A stretch of DNA of 64,000 nt from Falsihalocynthiibacter arcticus (lineage in GTDB: Bacteria > Pseudomonadota > Alphaproteobacteria > Rhodobacterales > Rhodobacteraceae), in contig NZ_CP014327.1 in assembly GCF_000812665.2 (NCBI RefSeq), positions 868,001 through 932,000 of the forward strand. Direction: 5' to 3'. The translations under genes were made by a program, and so were the position numbers. Of the stretch, positions 8,756 through 17,395 are shown one piece after another. The notes beneath the pieces were generated by a model. The model worked only from the letters and a program-made list of their open reading frames with translations. It did not search any database and was not told the origin of the DNA. The number at the start of each line of letters is the position of its first letter. Position 1 is the first letter of the stretch.

Positions 8756-9055
8756 GAAGGACATTGAAACAGTAAGGGCAAATGATCGACTAGATCGAGG
8801 TTAGAAAAACCAGGCCTTCCCAGAGAGCTTCGCGCTCGTGACATTGATTTGGACCTGACCTTCGCATCGCCATACCGGCCCGCGGCATGTGAAACGTCGC
8901 AAACTGAGGCCTAACACATGACCGTACCCGATCACATGTTCAAACTGTTGAAAATATCTCTTGCATCAAACGGGGCATCCACACATGGGAAGGACATAAA
9001 TCCATTCACCGTTCTGACTTTCTTCAGGCCAAAATGCGTAAGACGCAAGGTGACC
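8756..9055 (+). other. Non-coding right end of the IS and spacer to tRNA-Trp
   Basis: About 300 bases without a convincing gene. Bases 8756-8984 belong to the insertion sequence and end with the inverted repeat. They are the candidate bridge-RNA region by analogy with other IS1111 elements. Bases 8985-9055 are spacer before the 3' end of tRNA-Trp. I see no promoter or terminator that I would defend here. Confidence 0.5.
8974..8984 (-). repeat. Right subterminal inverted repeat of the IS
   Basis: GGCATCCACAC is the exact reverse complement of GTGTGGATGCC at 7811-7821. Confidence 0.75.
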
Positions 9056-9131
9056 TGGCAGGGGCTGAGGGGCTCGAACCCACGACCCTCGGTTTTGGAG
9101 ACCGATGCTCTACCAACTGAGCTAAACCCCT
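9056..9131 (-). tRNA. trnW: tRNA-Trp (anticodon CCA)
   Basis: A 76-base cloverleaf with encoded CCA. The acceptor arm AGGGGTT pairs with AGCCCCT, the D-arm is GCTC/GAGC, the anticodon stem-loop is CGGTCTCCAAAACCG with CCA, and the T-arm is GTGGGTTCGAGCCCC-like. It lies between tuf and secE, the standard alphaproteobacterial location. A promoter is visible directly upstream. Confidence 0.97.
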
Positions 9132-9144
9132 AAAGTCGTCGCAG

Positions 9145-9173
9145 GAAGTACGGCACCCAGCGATTGGAATCAA
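9145..9173 (-). promoter_or_regulatory. Promoter of tRNA-Trp
   Basis: On the minus strand TTGATT (9168-9173), 17 bases, then TACTTC (9145-9150). The predicted start is about seven bases before the mature tRNA. The two hexamers and the spacing are identical to those in front of tuf, which supports both calls. The -10 ends in C at position -7. Confidence 0.65.
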
Positions 9174-9236
9174 GAGCGATTTACAACAATCGAGCAATCT
9201 CCGCCCCGTGTGGTCAAATTTATCTTTCAAGACGGA

Positions 9237-9905
9237 TTATTTCGCAGCCTTAGAAACGGAAACCGCCTTCAATGCGTCAATATCCGCGCCGACAATGAGA
9301 GGAAGGTGACGTTGAATGTCCTCGATCGGCCAATCCCACCATTTAATCTCCAACAGGGAATCAATCACGTCAGATTCAAAACGTGGACGGATGGGCTTTG
9401 CTGGATTGCCGCCAACGATCATATAGGGGCCAACGTCATTCGTGACCACCGAGCCAGTGGCGATAATTGCCCCGTCGGCAACAGTCACACCGGGCATGAT
9501 TTTGGCGTCATGCCCGATCCAAACATCGTTGCCGATATGCGTATCCTGAAATGCCTCCGTGTTTTGTGCGTAAACGCCCATGGTTTCAGGATTAAAGATC
9601 GCAAATGGATAGGTTGAAAAACCGCCTATCGGATGGTTCGCCGAGCTCGTAATAAACAGCACACCCTGCGCAAACTGGCAGAACTTACCAATCGTCAGGC
9701 GCTCAGGCGCACCCGCATAAAGATAGGGTGCAATGCCGCTCGCCCAATCCTCAACGGGGTGGAATGAGTTGAAATAACTGTAATCCCCGATCTCAATATT
9801 GGGGTGATCAATGACCTGATTGAGGTAAACGAGGTTTTCCAGAACCGTTCCATCTGGGAGGGTTACCGGGTTTGCCGCTTCGGAACGCAAAAAAGAAGAG
9901 GGCAT
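9237..9905 (-). CDS. CatB-type O-acetyltransferase (hexapeptide repeat)
   Basis: A left-handed beta-helix acetyltransferase of 222 residues, using acetyl-CoA. Hexapeptide repeats run through IGDYSYF, LTIGKFCQFAQG, IGNDVWIGHDAKIMPGV and VADGAIIATGSVV. The SSANHPIGG segment (about residue 90) carries the histidine that is catalytic in xenobiotic and streptogramin acetyltransferases, and VGGNPAKPIRPRF is the family's typical C-terminal motif. The real acceptor cannot be read from sequence; housekeeping or envelope sugars are as likely as an antibiotic. It lies between tuf and tRNA-Trp on the same strand, separated from tuf by a strong terminator. Confidence 0.85.
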   Translation of the reverse strand: MPSSFLRSEAANPVTLPDGTVLENLVYLNQVIDHPNIEIGDYSYFNSFHPVEDWASGIAPYLYAGAPERLTIGKFCQFAQGVLFITSSANHPIGGFSTYPFAIFNPETMGVYAQNTEAFQDTHIGNDVWIGHDAKIMPGVTVADGAIIATGSVVTNDVGPYMIVGGNPAKPIRPRFESDVIDSLLEIKWWDWPIEDIQRHLPLIVGADIDALKAVSVSKAAK

Positions 9906-10017
9906 GAAAAGCCTTTAGTTGGGTAAATCGTCAAACAAGAAATGCCGTATGTTCGCCCATCTTGTCACGCTGAAATTTTTGTTTCTCTAACTGAAGTTCG
10001 CTTTTGAGTTGCGCTAA

Positions 10018-10048
10018 ACGAAAAAGGGCCGCCCGAAGGCGACCCTTT
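10018..10048 (-). terminator. Intrinsic terminator of tuf
   Basis: The tuf transcript ends AAAGGG-T-CGCC-TTCG-GGCG-G-CCCTTTTTCG, a ten-pair stem with one mismatch and a stable UUCG loop followed by a T-run. It starts about 20 bases after the tuf stop codon. Confidence 0.85.
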
Positions 10049-10068
10049 CAAACTCAAGCAGCTAATGC

Positions 10069-11247
10069 TTACTCAATGATTTTAGAGACAACACCGGAAC
10101 CAACAGTGCGGCCGCCTTCGCGGATCGCAAAGCGGAGGCCAGCTTCCATGGCGATAGGCGCGATCAGTTCAACTGTGAACTTCAAGTTGTCGCCTGGCAT
10201 AACCATTTCTGTGCCTTCAGGAAGCGTAACTGTTCCCGTTACGTCCGTTGTGCGGAAGTAAAACTGTGGACGGTAGTTCGCGAAGAATGGCGTGTGACGG
10301 CCACCCTCTTCTTTGGTCAAAATATAGACCTCAGCTTCGAATTTTGTGTGTGGCTTAACAGAACCTGGCTTACAAAGGATCTGACCACGCTCAACGCCTT
10401 CACGGTCAACACCGCGAAGCAATGCGCCGATGTTGTCACCAGCTTCACCGCGGTCAAGCAGTTTGCGGAACATTTCAACACCAGTACAAGTGGTAGTTGT
10501 TGTGTCTTTGAGACCAACGATTTCGATGGAATCCCCAACGTTAACAACACCGCGCTCGATACGGCCCGTTACAACGGTACCGCGACCAGAGATCGAGAAC
10601 ACGTCCTCGATTGGCATCAAGAAAGGTTCGTCAATCGCACGTGGAGGCTGTGGAATAAACGCATCAACAGCAGCCATCAATTCAGCGATTTTCTTGGAGC
10701 CGATTTCTTCGTCACGGTCTTCCAAAGCTGCCAAAGCAGAACCAGCAATTACGGGGATATTATCGCCGTCATAACCATACTCTGTGAGAAGCTCACGGAT
10801 TTCCATTTCAACCAACTCAAGAAGTTCATCGTCGTCTACTTGGTCAACTTTGTTCATGAAGACAACCATTTCAGGGATGCCAACTTGGCGACCCAAAAGG
10901 ATGTGCTCACGTGTTTGTGGCATCGGACCGTCGGCTGCGTTCACAACCAAGATCGCGCCGTCCATTTGAGCCGCACCAGTGATCATGTTTTTCACATAGT
11001 CAGCGTGGCCTGGGCAATCAACGTGGGCATAGTGACGTGCTTCAGTCTCATACTCAACGTGTGCTGTCGAGATGGTGATGCCGCGTGCTTTTTCTTCGGG
11101 CGCGCCGTCAATTTGATCGTATGCTTGGAAGTTGTCCGAAAACTGCTTCGTAATCGCAGCTGTCAAAGTCGTCTTACCGTGGTCAACGTGGCCGATTGTA
11201 CCAATGTTACAATGCGGTTTGTTACGTTGGAATTTTTCCTTACCCAT
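10069..11247 (-). CDS. tuf: Elongation factor Tu
   Basis: GTPase that delivers aminoacyl-tRNA to the ribosome. The start is ATG 11247 ([14 protein letters not shown]), 392 residues, preceded by AGGATGAGG. G1 is [10 protein letters not shown], the switch II motif is [12 protein letters not shown], and the NKVD guanine motif is present. The gene is alone rather than behind fusA, so it is the copy linked to tRNA-Trp-secE; a second copy in the str operon elsewhere is likely but not visible. It has its own promoter and terminator. Confidence 0.98.
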   Translation of the reverse strand: MGKEKFQRNKPHCNIGTIGHVDHGKTTLTAAITKQFSDNFQAYDQIDGAPEEKARGITISTAHVEYETEARHYAHVDCPGHADYVKNMITGAAQMDGAILVVNAADGPMPQTREHILLGRQVGIPEMVVFMNKVDQVDDDELLELVEMEIRELLTEYGYDGDNIPVIAGSALAALEDRDEEIGSKKIAELMAAVDAFIPQPPRAIDEPFLMPIEDVFSISGRGTVVTGRIERGVVNVGDSIEIVGLKDTTTTTCTGVEMFRKLLDRGEAGDNIGALLRGVDREGVERGQILCKPGSVKPHTKFEAEVYILTKEEGGRHTPFFANYRPQFYFRTTDVTGTVTLPEGTEMVMPGDNLKFTVELIAPIAMEAGLRFAIREGGRTVGSGVVSKIIE

Positions 11248-11303
11248 GAAAGCCTCATCCTTAAACAAGGGGGCCGGAACCGACCCCACATTACATCGCG
11301 GGT

Positions 11304-11332
11304 GAAGTATGATTTTACGCAGGATAAATCAA
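11304..11332 (-). promoter_or_regulatory. Promoter of tuf
   Basis: On the minus strand TTGATT (11327-11332), 17 bases, then TACTTC (11304-11309), giving a start near 11297 and an untranslated leader of about 50 bases. It is identical in both hexamers and in spacing to the tRNA-Trp promoter. Confidence 0.6.
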
Positions 11333-11430
11333 GCGTTTCGTTTCATACTTTCCCCTTGATGCCTAAATGTGGCTTCAGCGCCGCTTATTCAAGGATAGTC
11401 TTGATCCCCTTGGAGTATTTGGCCGCAAGC

Positions 11431-13668
11431 TTAGGTAAATTTATTGTCGTGCGGGAAGCCACGCGGCGCCATCCGTCCGGTCGCGGCGCGCTTGCCCAAC
11501 CAATCTGCAAGCTCGGTCACGGTCCGCGTACGTCCTGCAGGATCATGCCACGTCAGGCCGTCCGCAATATTGAACGCGCGCGCATCGCTTAGGCCACCAT
11601 CTTTGAATTTCTGGAGACGCACACCTTTACCGCGTCCCATTTCGGGCAGTTCATCCACAGCAAACACCAGCATTTTATGATTATCGCCAACGGTTGCAAC
11701 GTGGTCGCCTATTATAGGCAGGCAAACGATGGCCGACACATCGCCGCGCACATTGAGCACTTGTTTGCCGCTTCGAGTTTGCGCAATCACTTCATTTTCA
11801 GGCACAACAAACCCATCACCCGCCGAAGAAGCCACCAAAAGTTTACGGTTCGGAACGTGTATAAACAGATCGACAATTTCGCTTTCGTTCGCAAGGTCGA
11901 CCATCAGACGGACCGGCTCACCCATGCCGCGCCCACCCGGAAGCGTGCTCGCCCCCATAGTAAAGAAACGGCCATTCGCGCCGAGCAAAAGCAGGCGATC
12001 AGTCGTCTCGGCATGGAAGGCAAAGCGGGGGCCGTCACCGTCTTTGAATTTCAACTCGCGTGTGAGATCAATATGACCCGACATCGCGCGAATCCAGCCC
12101 ATTTTGGAGCAAACAACGGTAATCGGTTCGCGCTCGATCATCGCTTCGATCGGTACGTCTTCGACTTCCAGTGCCTCGGCAAATTGAGTACGACGCGCGC
12201 CGCCTTCAAAATTCTTGCCAAATTTCTTCTTGGTTTCCCGCAACTGTTCGGAAATTTTTGACCACTGGAGATCTTCGCTTCCCATCAATTCGAAGAGACC
12301 CGCTCGCTCAAGAGTTAGGGCGTCATTTTCTTTTTTGAGTTCAAGTTCTTCCAGCTTTCGCAAGCTGCGCAAACGCATGTTCAAAATGGCTTCAGCCTGA
12401 ACTTCAGTCAGTCCAAACTCTTGCATCATCACGGCGCGTGGATGATCCTCAAAACGAATGATTTCGATGATGCGATCAAGATTGAGGAACGCAATAATGT
12501 ACCCTGCGAGCACCTCTAGGCGGTGATCGATTTGCTCAAGACGATACTGGCTACGTCGTAAAAGCACATCACGACGGTGATCCAAAAACGCCCGCAGAAC
12601 CTCTTTGAGGCTGCAAACCTTCGGCGTCAAACCATCGATCAGCACGTTCATATTCATGCTAAACCGCACCTCAAGATCGCTGTTGCGATACAGGGTGTTC
12701 ATCAGAACTTCTGGTATTACATTCTTGGATTTCGGCTCTAGAACGATGCGCACATCTTCGGCGCTTTCGTCCCGCACATCCCCAAGAATCGGCACTTTCT
12801 TAAGCTGAATGACCTCGGCCAGTTTCTCGATCAATTTACTTTTCTGAACCTGATAAGGAATCTCGGTGACAACAATTTGCCACGTGCCGCGCCCCAAATC
12901 CTCAACTTCATATTTACACCGCAGTCGGAACGAACCCCGCCCTGTGCGATACGCCTCGACGATGTTTTCGCGCGGCTCTACAATGATGCCGCCCGTCGGG
13001 AAATCTGGACCGGGAACAAAGTTCACCAATGTCTCGTCCCGCGCATCGGGCGTTTTGATCAGATGCAAACACGCGTCGACCAATTCAACAACATTGTGGG
13101 GTGGAATGTTGGTGGCCATACCAACGGCAATCCCAGTTGACCCATTAGCCAACAGATTTGGGAAAGTCGCAGGAAGCACCGTTGGCTCCGTTAGGCGCCC
13201 GTCATAATTATCCCGAAAATCAACGGAGTTTTCGTTCAATCCCTCAAGCATCGCTTCCGCGACAAACGTCATGCGCGCCTCGGTGTACCGACTGGCCGCT
13301 GGATTGTCGCCGTCGATATTGCCGAAATTCCCCTGGCCATCCACCAGTGGATAGCGCACGTTGAAGTCCTGCGCCAAACGGGCCATCGCGTCGTAAATCG
13401 CCATGTCACCGTGAGGGTGGAAATCCCCCATTGTGTCGCCCGAAATTTTGGCCGACTTCAAATACCCCCCCGTCGAATTCAGACGCAGCCGATTCATCGC
13501 ATAAAGAATACGTCGGTGCACAGGCTTCAGCCCGTCACGCGCATCGGGTAACGCACGATGCATAATCGTCGAAAGCGCATAGGTCAGGTAGCGGTCTCCA
13601 ATTGCGCGGCGCAACGGCTCAGCTATTTCCACAGGTTCGATGTCGGAGGGGTCGTTTTCTTTGCTCAT
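11431..13668 (-). CDS. parC: DNA topoisomerase IV subunit A
   Basis: ParC cuts and rejoins DNA during decatenation of chromosomes, with ParE as partner. ATG 13668 (MSKENDPSDIEPVEIAEPLR) is preferred over an upstream start that would add 28 untypical residues; the protein is then 745 residues. The catalytic tyrosine is Tyr128 in AASRYTEARM. The quinolone region reads GDFHPHGDMAIYDAMARLA, with Met89 at the usual Ser/Ala position. The DNA-gate and coiled-coil domains are complete and the C-terminal domain is short, as is normal for ParC. GyrA is the alternative but the fit is poorer. Confidence 0.93.
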   Translation of the reverse strand: MSKENDPSDIEPVEIAEPLRRAIGDRYLTYALSTIMHRALPDARDGLKPVHRRILYAMNRLRLNSTGGYLKSAKISGDTMGDFHPHGDMAIYDAMARLAQDFNVRYPLVDGQGNFGNIDGDNPAASRYTEARMTFVAEAMLEGLNENSVDFRDNYDGRLTEPTVLPATFPNLLANGSTGIAVGMATNIPPHNVVELVDACLHLIKTPDARDETLVNFVPGPDFPTGGIIVEPRENIVEAYRTGRGSFRLRCKYEVEDLGRGTWQIVVTEIPYQVQKSKLIEKLAEVIQLKKVPILGDVRDESAEDVRIVLEPKSKNVIPEVLMNTLYRNSDLEVRFSMNMNVLIDGLTPKVCSLKEVLRAFLDHRRDVLLRRSQYRLEQIDHRLEVLAGYIIAFLNLDRIIEIIRFEDHPRAVMMQEFGLTEVQAEAILNMRLRSLRKLEELELKKENDALTLERAGLFELMGSEDLQWSKISEQLRETKKKFGKNFEGGARRTQFAEALEVEDVPIEAMIEREPITVVCSKMGWIRAMSGHIDLTRELKFKDGDGPRFAFHAETTDRLLLLGANGRFFTMGASTLPGGRGMGEPVRLMVDLANESEIVDLFIHVPNRKLLVASSAGDGFVVPENEVIAQTRSGKQVLNVRGDVSAIVCLPIIGDHVATVGDNHKMLVFAVDELPEMGRGKGVRLQKFKDGGLSDARAFNIADGLTWHDPAGRTRTVTELADWLGKRAATGRMAPRGFPHDNKFT

Positions 13669-13815
13669 AAAACGGTGATAACGCCGAGAATTGGTGCGCA
13701 CAAGAACTAGGTCGCTTCCTGCAAAATTTTGCACCACGAACTGTGCGCGCAATTACCCTTGTTTTTTCATGCCTCAAAGGTGATCACTCAGACACACATC
13801 GCGCGAAAGAAAAAT

Positions 13816-14643
13816 ATGCCCAGCAAATCCATCCTCATTACCGGCTGCTCTAGCGGCATCGGATATGACGCGGCCCATGGCCTCAAGAACCGAGGATGGC
13901 GTGTTTTTGCTACCTGTCGCCAAGAAAAAGACTGCGAACGCCTTCGCGCCGAGGGGCTGGAAAGCTTCCCGCTAGATTATGCCGACGAGGCCAATATCGA
14001 GGCGGCGCTTGCCGAATGCCTTGCGCGCACCGGAGGCACGCTTGACGCCTTATATAACAACGGAGCCTTTGCTGTCCCTGGCGCAGTTGAAGACCTTCCC
14101 CGCGCCGCACTTCGGGAAATATTTGAGGTTAATCTCTTCGGGTATCATGACCTTACGTGCCAAGTTATCAAGATCATGCGCGCACAGGGGCACGGAAGAA
14201 TTGTCAATTGCAGTTCAATACTTGGCTTTGCCCCCATGCGTTGGCGCGGCGCGTATAATGCCACGAAACACGCGATGGAGGGGCTTACCGATACACTGCG
14301 TTTAGAGATGCGGAGCACTCCGATCAAAATCATCTTGATTGAACCCGGTCCGATCACGTCGAAAATCCGGCAAAACTCTATTGCGCATTTTGAACGTCAC
14401 ATCGACATTGAAAACTCGCCACGCAAAGCTCAGTATGCACAACTTACAAAACGACTTTATGCAGATAAGAAACCAGATACGTTTGAGTTGCCTGCATCGG
14501 CAGTCACAAAAAAACTCATTCATGCCCTCGAAAGCCCGCGCCCCAAGCCTCGATACTATGTAACAACCCCGACTTATGTGATGGGCTTGCTGAAACGCGT
14601 TACATCGACACGAATGTTGGATAAGGTCTTAGCCAAGTTCTAG
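13816..14643 (+). CDS. Short-chain dehydrogenase/reductase
   Basis: NAD(P)-dependent oxidoreductase of 275 residues. The cofactor motif TGCSSGIG is at residues 8-15, NNGAF follows near residue 80, the serine is in NCSSILG, and the catalytic YNATK is near residue 150. The start is ATG 13816 (MPSKSILITG), because an upstream extension to 13729 would overlap parC and lacks similarity to the family. It runs divergently from parC. The substrate is unknown; the sequence after the catalytic residues resembles SDRs acting on lipophilic substrates, but this is a guess. Confidence 0.88.
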   Translation: MPSKSILITGCSSGIGYDAAHGLKNRGWRVFATCRQEKDCERLRAEGLESFPLDYADEANIEAALAECLARTGGTLDALYNNGAFAVPGAVEDLPRAALREIFEVNLFGYHDLTCQVIKIMRAQGHGRIVNCSSILGFAPMRWRGAYNATKHAMEGLTDTLRLEMRSTPIKIILIEPGPITSKIRQNSIAHFERHIDIENSPRKAQYAQLTKRLYADKKPDTFELPASAVTKKLIHALESPRPKPRYYVTTPTYVMGLLKRVTSTRMLDKVLAKF

Positions 14644-14727
14644 GGTGCGCAATAGTCGCACACCGCGATTTGACCTTGCAGCCCCTATAAATGCCCGTAA
14701 GTCTGGACAAAACCGAAAGGAAATTTC

Positions 14728-14925
14728 ATGAATTCGGATCCGCTTTTTCTATTGGTCGTTGCGGCCATTTTGCTCGTCTTGGGCATACTTATCGTCGGCC
14801 TGGTTGGCTTTATGTCCGGCGGCGAGTTCAATCGCAAACACGCCAATCGTATCATGCGGTATCGTGTGGGTGCGCAGCTTGGGGCCGTAATATTAATCGT
14901 CATTTACGTTCTTTTGCGGCGTTAG
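14728..14925 (+). CDS. Small twin-transmembrane protein
   Basis: A 65-residue protein with two hydrophobic helices (about residues 6-29 and 46-62) joined by a basic loop GGEFNRKHANRIMRYRV. The loop resembles the HIG1-type hairpin. AAGGAAA lies seven bases before ATG. It sits just upstream of the PduO-type adenosyltransferase and etfBA, a neighbourhood I recall for the twin-transmembrane family in Rhodobacterales. Its role is unknown; location in the inner membrane is inferred from hydropathy. Confidence 0.8.
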   Translation: MNSDPLFLLVVAAILLVLGILIVGLVGFMSGGEFNRKHANRIMRYRVGAQLGAVILIVIYVLLRR

Positions 14926-14933
14926 GGGGCGAA

Positions 14934-15505
14934 ATGGTTGTTCTCAACAAAATCTACACCCGCACGGGTGACGCTGGTCAAACCGCACTGGGGAATGGCA
15001 CTCGCGTCGATAAATACGATGCGCGCGTAAATGCATATGGAACGGTCGATGAAACCAATGCGACCGTCGGGCTTGCACGGCTCCACGCCGAAGGTGAAAT
15101 GGACGTACAGCTCGCACGCATTCAAAACGATCTATTCGATCTAGGGGCCGATCTTTGTCGCCCAGATTTGGAAACAGACGCGACGGCGGAATACCCCCCC
15201 TTCGGATGAACCATGCGCAAGTCGACCGGCTTGAGGCCGAAATTGACGCCATGAATGCACATATTCCGCCATTGCGCAGCTTTGTTTTACCCGGAGGAAC
15301 ACCCCTCGCAGCACAACTTCACCTGTCGCGAACGGTGTCCCGCCGCGCCGAACGCCTCACCGTTGAACTTGCGAGCCTCGAATCTGTAAACCCTGCGGCT
15401 GTGAAATATCTAAACCGTTTGTCAGACTGGTTTTTCGTGGCCTCACGTGCCGCAAATAAAAACAGCGCGAATGATGTGCTTTGGGTTCCTGGGGCAAACC
15501 GTTAG
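14934..15505 (+). pseudogene. PduO-type cob(I)alamin adenosyltransferase, frame broken at a C7 tract
   Basis: This enzyme transfers adenosyl from ATP to cob(I)alamin to make coenzyme B12. The first frame (MVVLNKIYTRTGDAGQTALG, then VDETNATVGLAR) carries the ATP-binding N-terminus. A second frame continues with MNHAQVDRLEAEIDAMN and finishes SRAANKNSANDVLWVPG, the expected C-terminal half. The switch is needed at 15194-15200, seven C residues; one extra C or two fewer would restore about 190 residues. Every other part looks intact, so an indel artefact or very recent mutation is likely. The product would serve the B12-dependent mutases of the ethylmalonyl-CoA pathway, to which Mcd in this window belongs. 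Confidence 0.85.
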
Positions 15506-15647
15506 CGCCAACATCGAAAAAACGCCGCGTCCCAAGGGATAGACCGTCGATTTTGCTCTATTTTCTGTCGCCCCAAAAGGCTAGATAAAATCGAGAGCTT
15601 GTTAGGTTCGCATTTTTGCGATCATTGAAACTAAGGGAATACGCACT

Positions 15648-16406
15648 ATGAAGGTCCTAGTACCGGTCAAACGTGTGATCGACTATAACGTGAAAGTTCG
15701 TGTCAAAGCGGATGGCAGCGGCGTCGATCTCGCCAATGTAAAAATGTCTCTGAACCCATTTGACGAGATAGCCGTCGAAGAAGCTATCCGCTTGAAAGAG
15801 GCCGGAAAAGCTGACGAAGTTGTTGTTGTCTCCATTGGTGTGAAAGACGCGCAAAAGGAACTCCGCACGGCACTTGCCATGGGCGCTGATCGGGCGATTT
15901 TGATCGTTGCAACTGACGAAGCGACAACAGACATCGAACCTCTCGCGGTTGCGAAACTTCTCAAGGCAGTGATTGCCGAAGAAGCCCCCGGCCTCGTGAT
16001 TGCAGGCAAACAAGCCATCGACAACGACATGAACGCAACGGGCCAAATGCTCGCGGCACTCCTTGGCTGGTCACAAGCGACCTTCGCAAGCGAACTTTCC
16101 GTTGAAGGCGATAGCGCAATTGTTACCCGCGAAGTTGACGGTGGACTTCAAACCATCAAGGTAAAACTTCCAGCGATCGTCACCGCCGATCTGCGCTTGA
16201 ACGAACCACGATATGCAACCCTTCCCAATATTATGAAGGCCAAGAAAAAGCCTCTCGAAGAGAAAACCGCTGCTGACTATGGCGTCGACGTTTCTCCTCG
16301 TCTTCAGGTGATTTCAACCGCTGTTCCTTCTGAACGCAGTGCTGGGATCATGGTTGCCGATGTTGCCGAGCTTGTTGCGAAACTCAAAGATGCGGGGGCT
16401 GTGTAA
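15648..16406 (+). CDS. etfB: Electron transfer flavoprotein beta subunit
   Basis: ETF beta binds AMP and forms the ETF heterodimer that takes electrons from acyl-CoA and related dehydrogenases to ETF-ubiquinone oxidoreductase. The 252 residues include [36 protein letters not shown] and the recognition-loop region [23 protein letters not shown] precedes ATG. Its stop codon overlaps the etfA start by one base (TAATG), so translation is coupled. Confidence 0.97.
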   Translation: MKVLVPVKRVIDYNVKVRVKADGSGVDLANVKMSLNPFDEIAVEEAIRLKEAGKADEVVVVSIGVKDAQKELRTALAMGADRAILIVATDEATTDIEPLAVAKLLKAVIAEEAPGLVIAGKQAIDNDMNATGQMLAALLGWSQATFASELSVEGDSAIVTREVDGGLQTIKVKLPAIVTADLRLNEPRYATLPNIMKAKKKPLEEKTAADYGVDVSPRLQVISTAVPSERSAGIMVADVAELVAKLKDAGAV

Positions 16407-17332
16407 TGACCGTTTTAATTCTTGCTGAAATCAACGGCGCAGAACTCGCGCTTGACGCAACGGCCAAAGCTGTCGCTGCAGCGTCCTCTTTGGGTGAAAT
16501 CACATTGCTTTGTGCCTCGGCAGGTTGCGGTGATGCGGCCCAAGCCGCGGCCAAAATCGCAGGTGTTTCGAAGGTTCTTTGCGCTGATGACGCGGCTTAT
16601 GGCCATGGTTTGGCTGAGCCTATCGCCGGCCTCATTGTCAGCCTTGCAGGTAACTATACGCACATCCTTGCCCCAGCGACCGCCAATGCAAAGAATATTT
16701 TGCCACGCGTTGCCGCACTTTTGGATGTTATGGTGCTTTCCGATGTTACGGCGATTATTGACGCCGATACGTTTGAGCGGCCAATCTATGCAGGCAATGC
16801 AATCCAAACGATCAAATCCACGGATTCTATCAAAGTTGCCACAGTTCGTACCGCTACATTTGACGCGGCAGGAGAAGGTGGCTCAGCGACTGTCGAGAGC
16901 ATAACAGCGACGGCCGATCCCAAGCTATCAGAATGGGTTGAAGATAAAGTTGCCAAGAGCGACCGACCAGAGCTTACAAGCGCAGGCATCGTTGTTTCTG
17001 GTGGACGCGGCGTCGGATCAGAAGATGATTTTGCGCTCATTGAAAAGCTGGCGGATAAACTTGGCGGCGCCGTTGGCGCGTCTCGTGCTGCGGTTGACTC
17101 GGGCTATGCACCAAATGACTGGCAAGTTGGCCAAACCGGTAAAGTTGTTGCTCCGGACCTGTATATCGCAATCGGCATCTCTGGCGCGATCCAACATCTT
17201 GCAGGCATGAAAGACAGTAAAATCATTGTCGCAATCAACAAAGACGAAGAAGCGCCAATTTTTCAGGTCGCCGACTATGGACTTGTTGCGGATTTGTTTG
17301 AAGCGGTTCCAGCCCTCATCGACGCGCTGTAA
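16406..17332 (+). CDS. etfA: Electron transfer flavoprotein alpha subunit
   Basis: ETF alpha holds the redox FAD. The 308 residues end with the FAD-binding domain: [60 protein letters not shown] and [19 protein letters not shown]. It is co-translated with etfB and followed by a perfect 17-pair hairpin terminator. Confidence 0.97.
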   Translation: MTVLILAEINGAELALDATAKAVAAASSLGEITLLCASAGCGDAAQAAAKIAGVSKVLCADDAAYGHGLAEPIAGLIVSLAGNYTHILAPATANAKNILPRVAALLDVMVLSDVTAIIDADTFERPIYAGNAIQTIKSTDSIKVATVRTATFDAAGEGGSATVESITATADPKLSEWVEDKVAKSDRPELTSAGIVVSGGRGVGSEDDFALIEKLADKLGGAVGASRAAVDSGYAPNDWQVGQTGKVVAPDLYIAIGISGAIQHLAGMKDSKIIVAINKDEEAPIFQVADYGLVADLFEAVPALIDAL

Positions 17333-17346
17333 GCAACGATACTCCT

Positions 17347-17385
17347 AACAGTTAAGGCTCGCCCCAGTGGCGAGCCTTAACTGTT
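17347..17385. terminator. Bidirectional hairpin terminator, etfA / DUF6473
   Basis: A perfect 17-pair stem (AACAGTTAAGGCTCGCC and its complement) with a five-base CCAGT loop lies between the convergent etfA and DUF6473 genes. Long T-runs are missing, but the stem itself is very stable and the position fits shared termination. Confidence 0.7.
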
Positions 17386-17395
17386 CTGCAGCGCG

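Larger units (their letters stand above)
7811..8984 (+). mobile_element. Decayed IS110-family element, IS1111 group
   Basis: The element holds a DEDD transposase gene and an 11-base perfect inverted repeat: GTGTGGATGCC at 7811-7821 and GGCATCCACAC at 8974-8984. IS110-family members of the IS1111 group carry subterminal inverted repeats of about this size. The true ends lie a few bases outside. The transposase lacks its normal C-terminus, so the copy is probably not autonomous. About 230 bases of non-coding DNA follow the gene; in this group that end is where the bridge RNA is expected. Confidence 0.8.

Noticed and set aside
9237-9905. Antibiotic resistance role for the acetyltransferase
   Set aside because: The family includes chloramphenicol and streptogramin acetyltransferases but also many housekeeping sugar acetyltransferases; sequence alone does not support resistance.
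10294-11592. A 432-codon open frame antisense to tuf
   Set aside because: Shadow of EF-Tu codon use; the translated sequence is Cys/His/Asn rich and unlike any protein.
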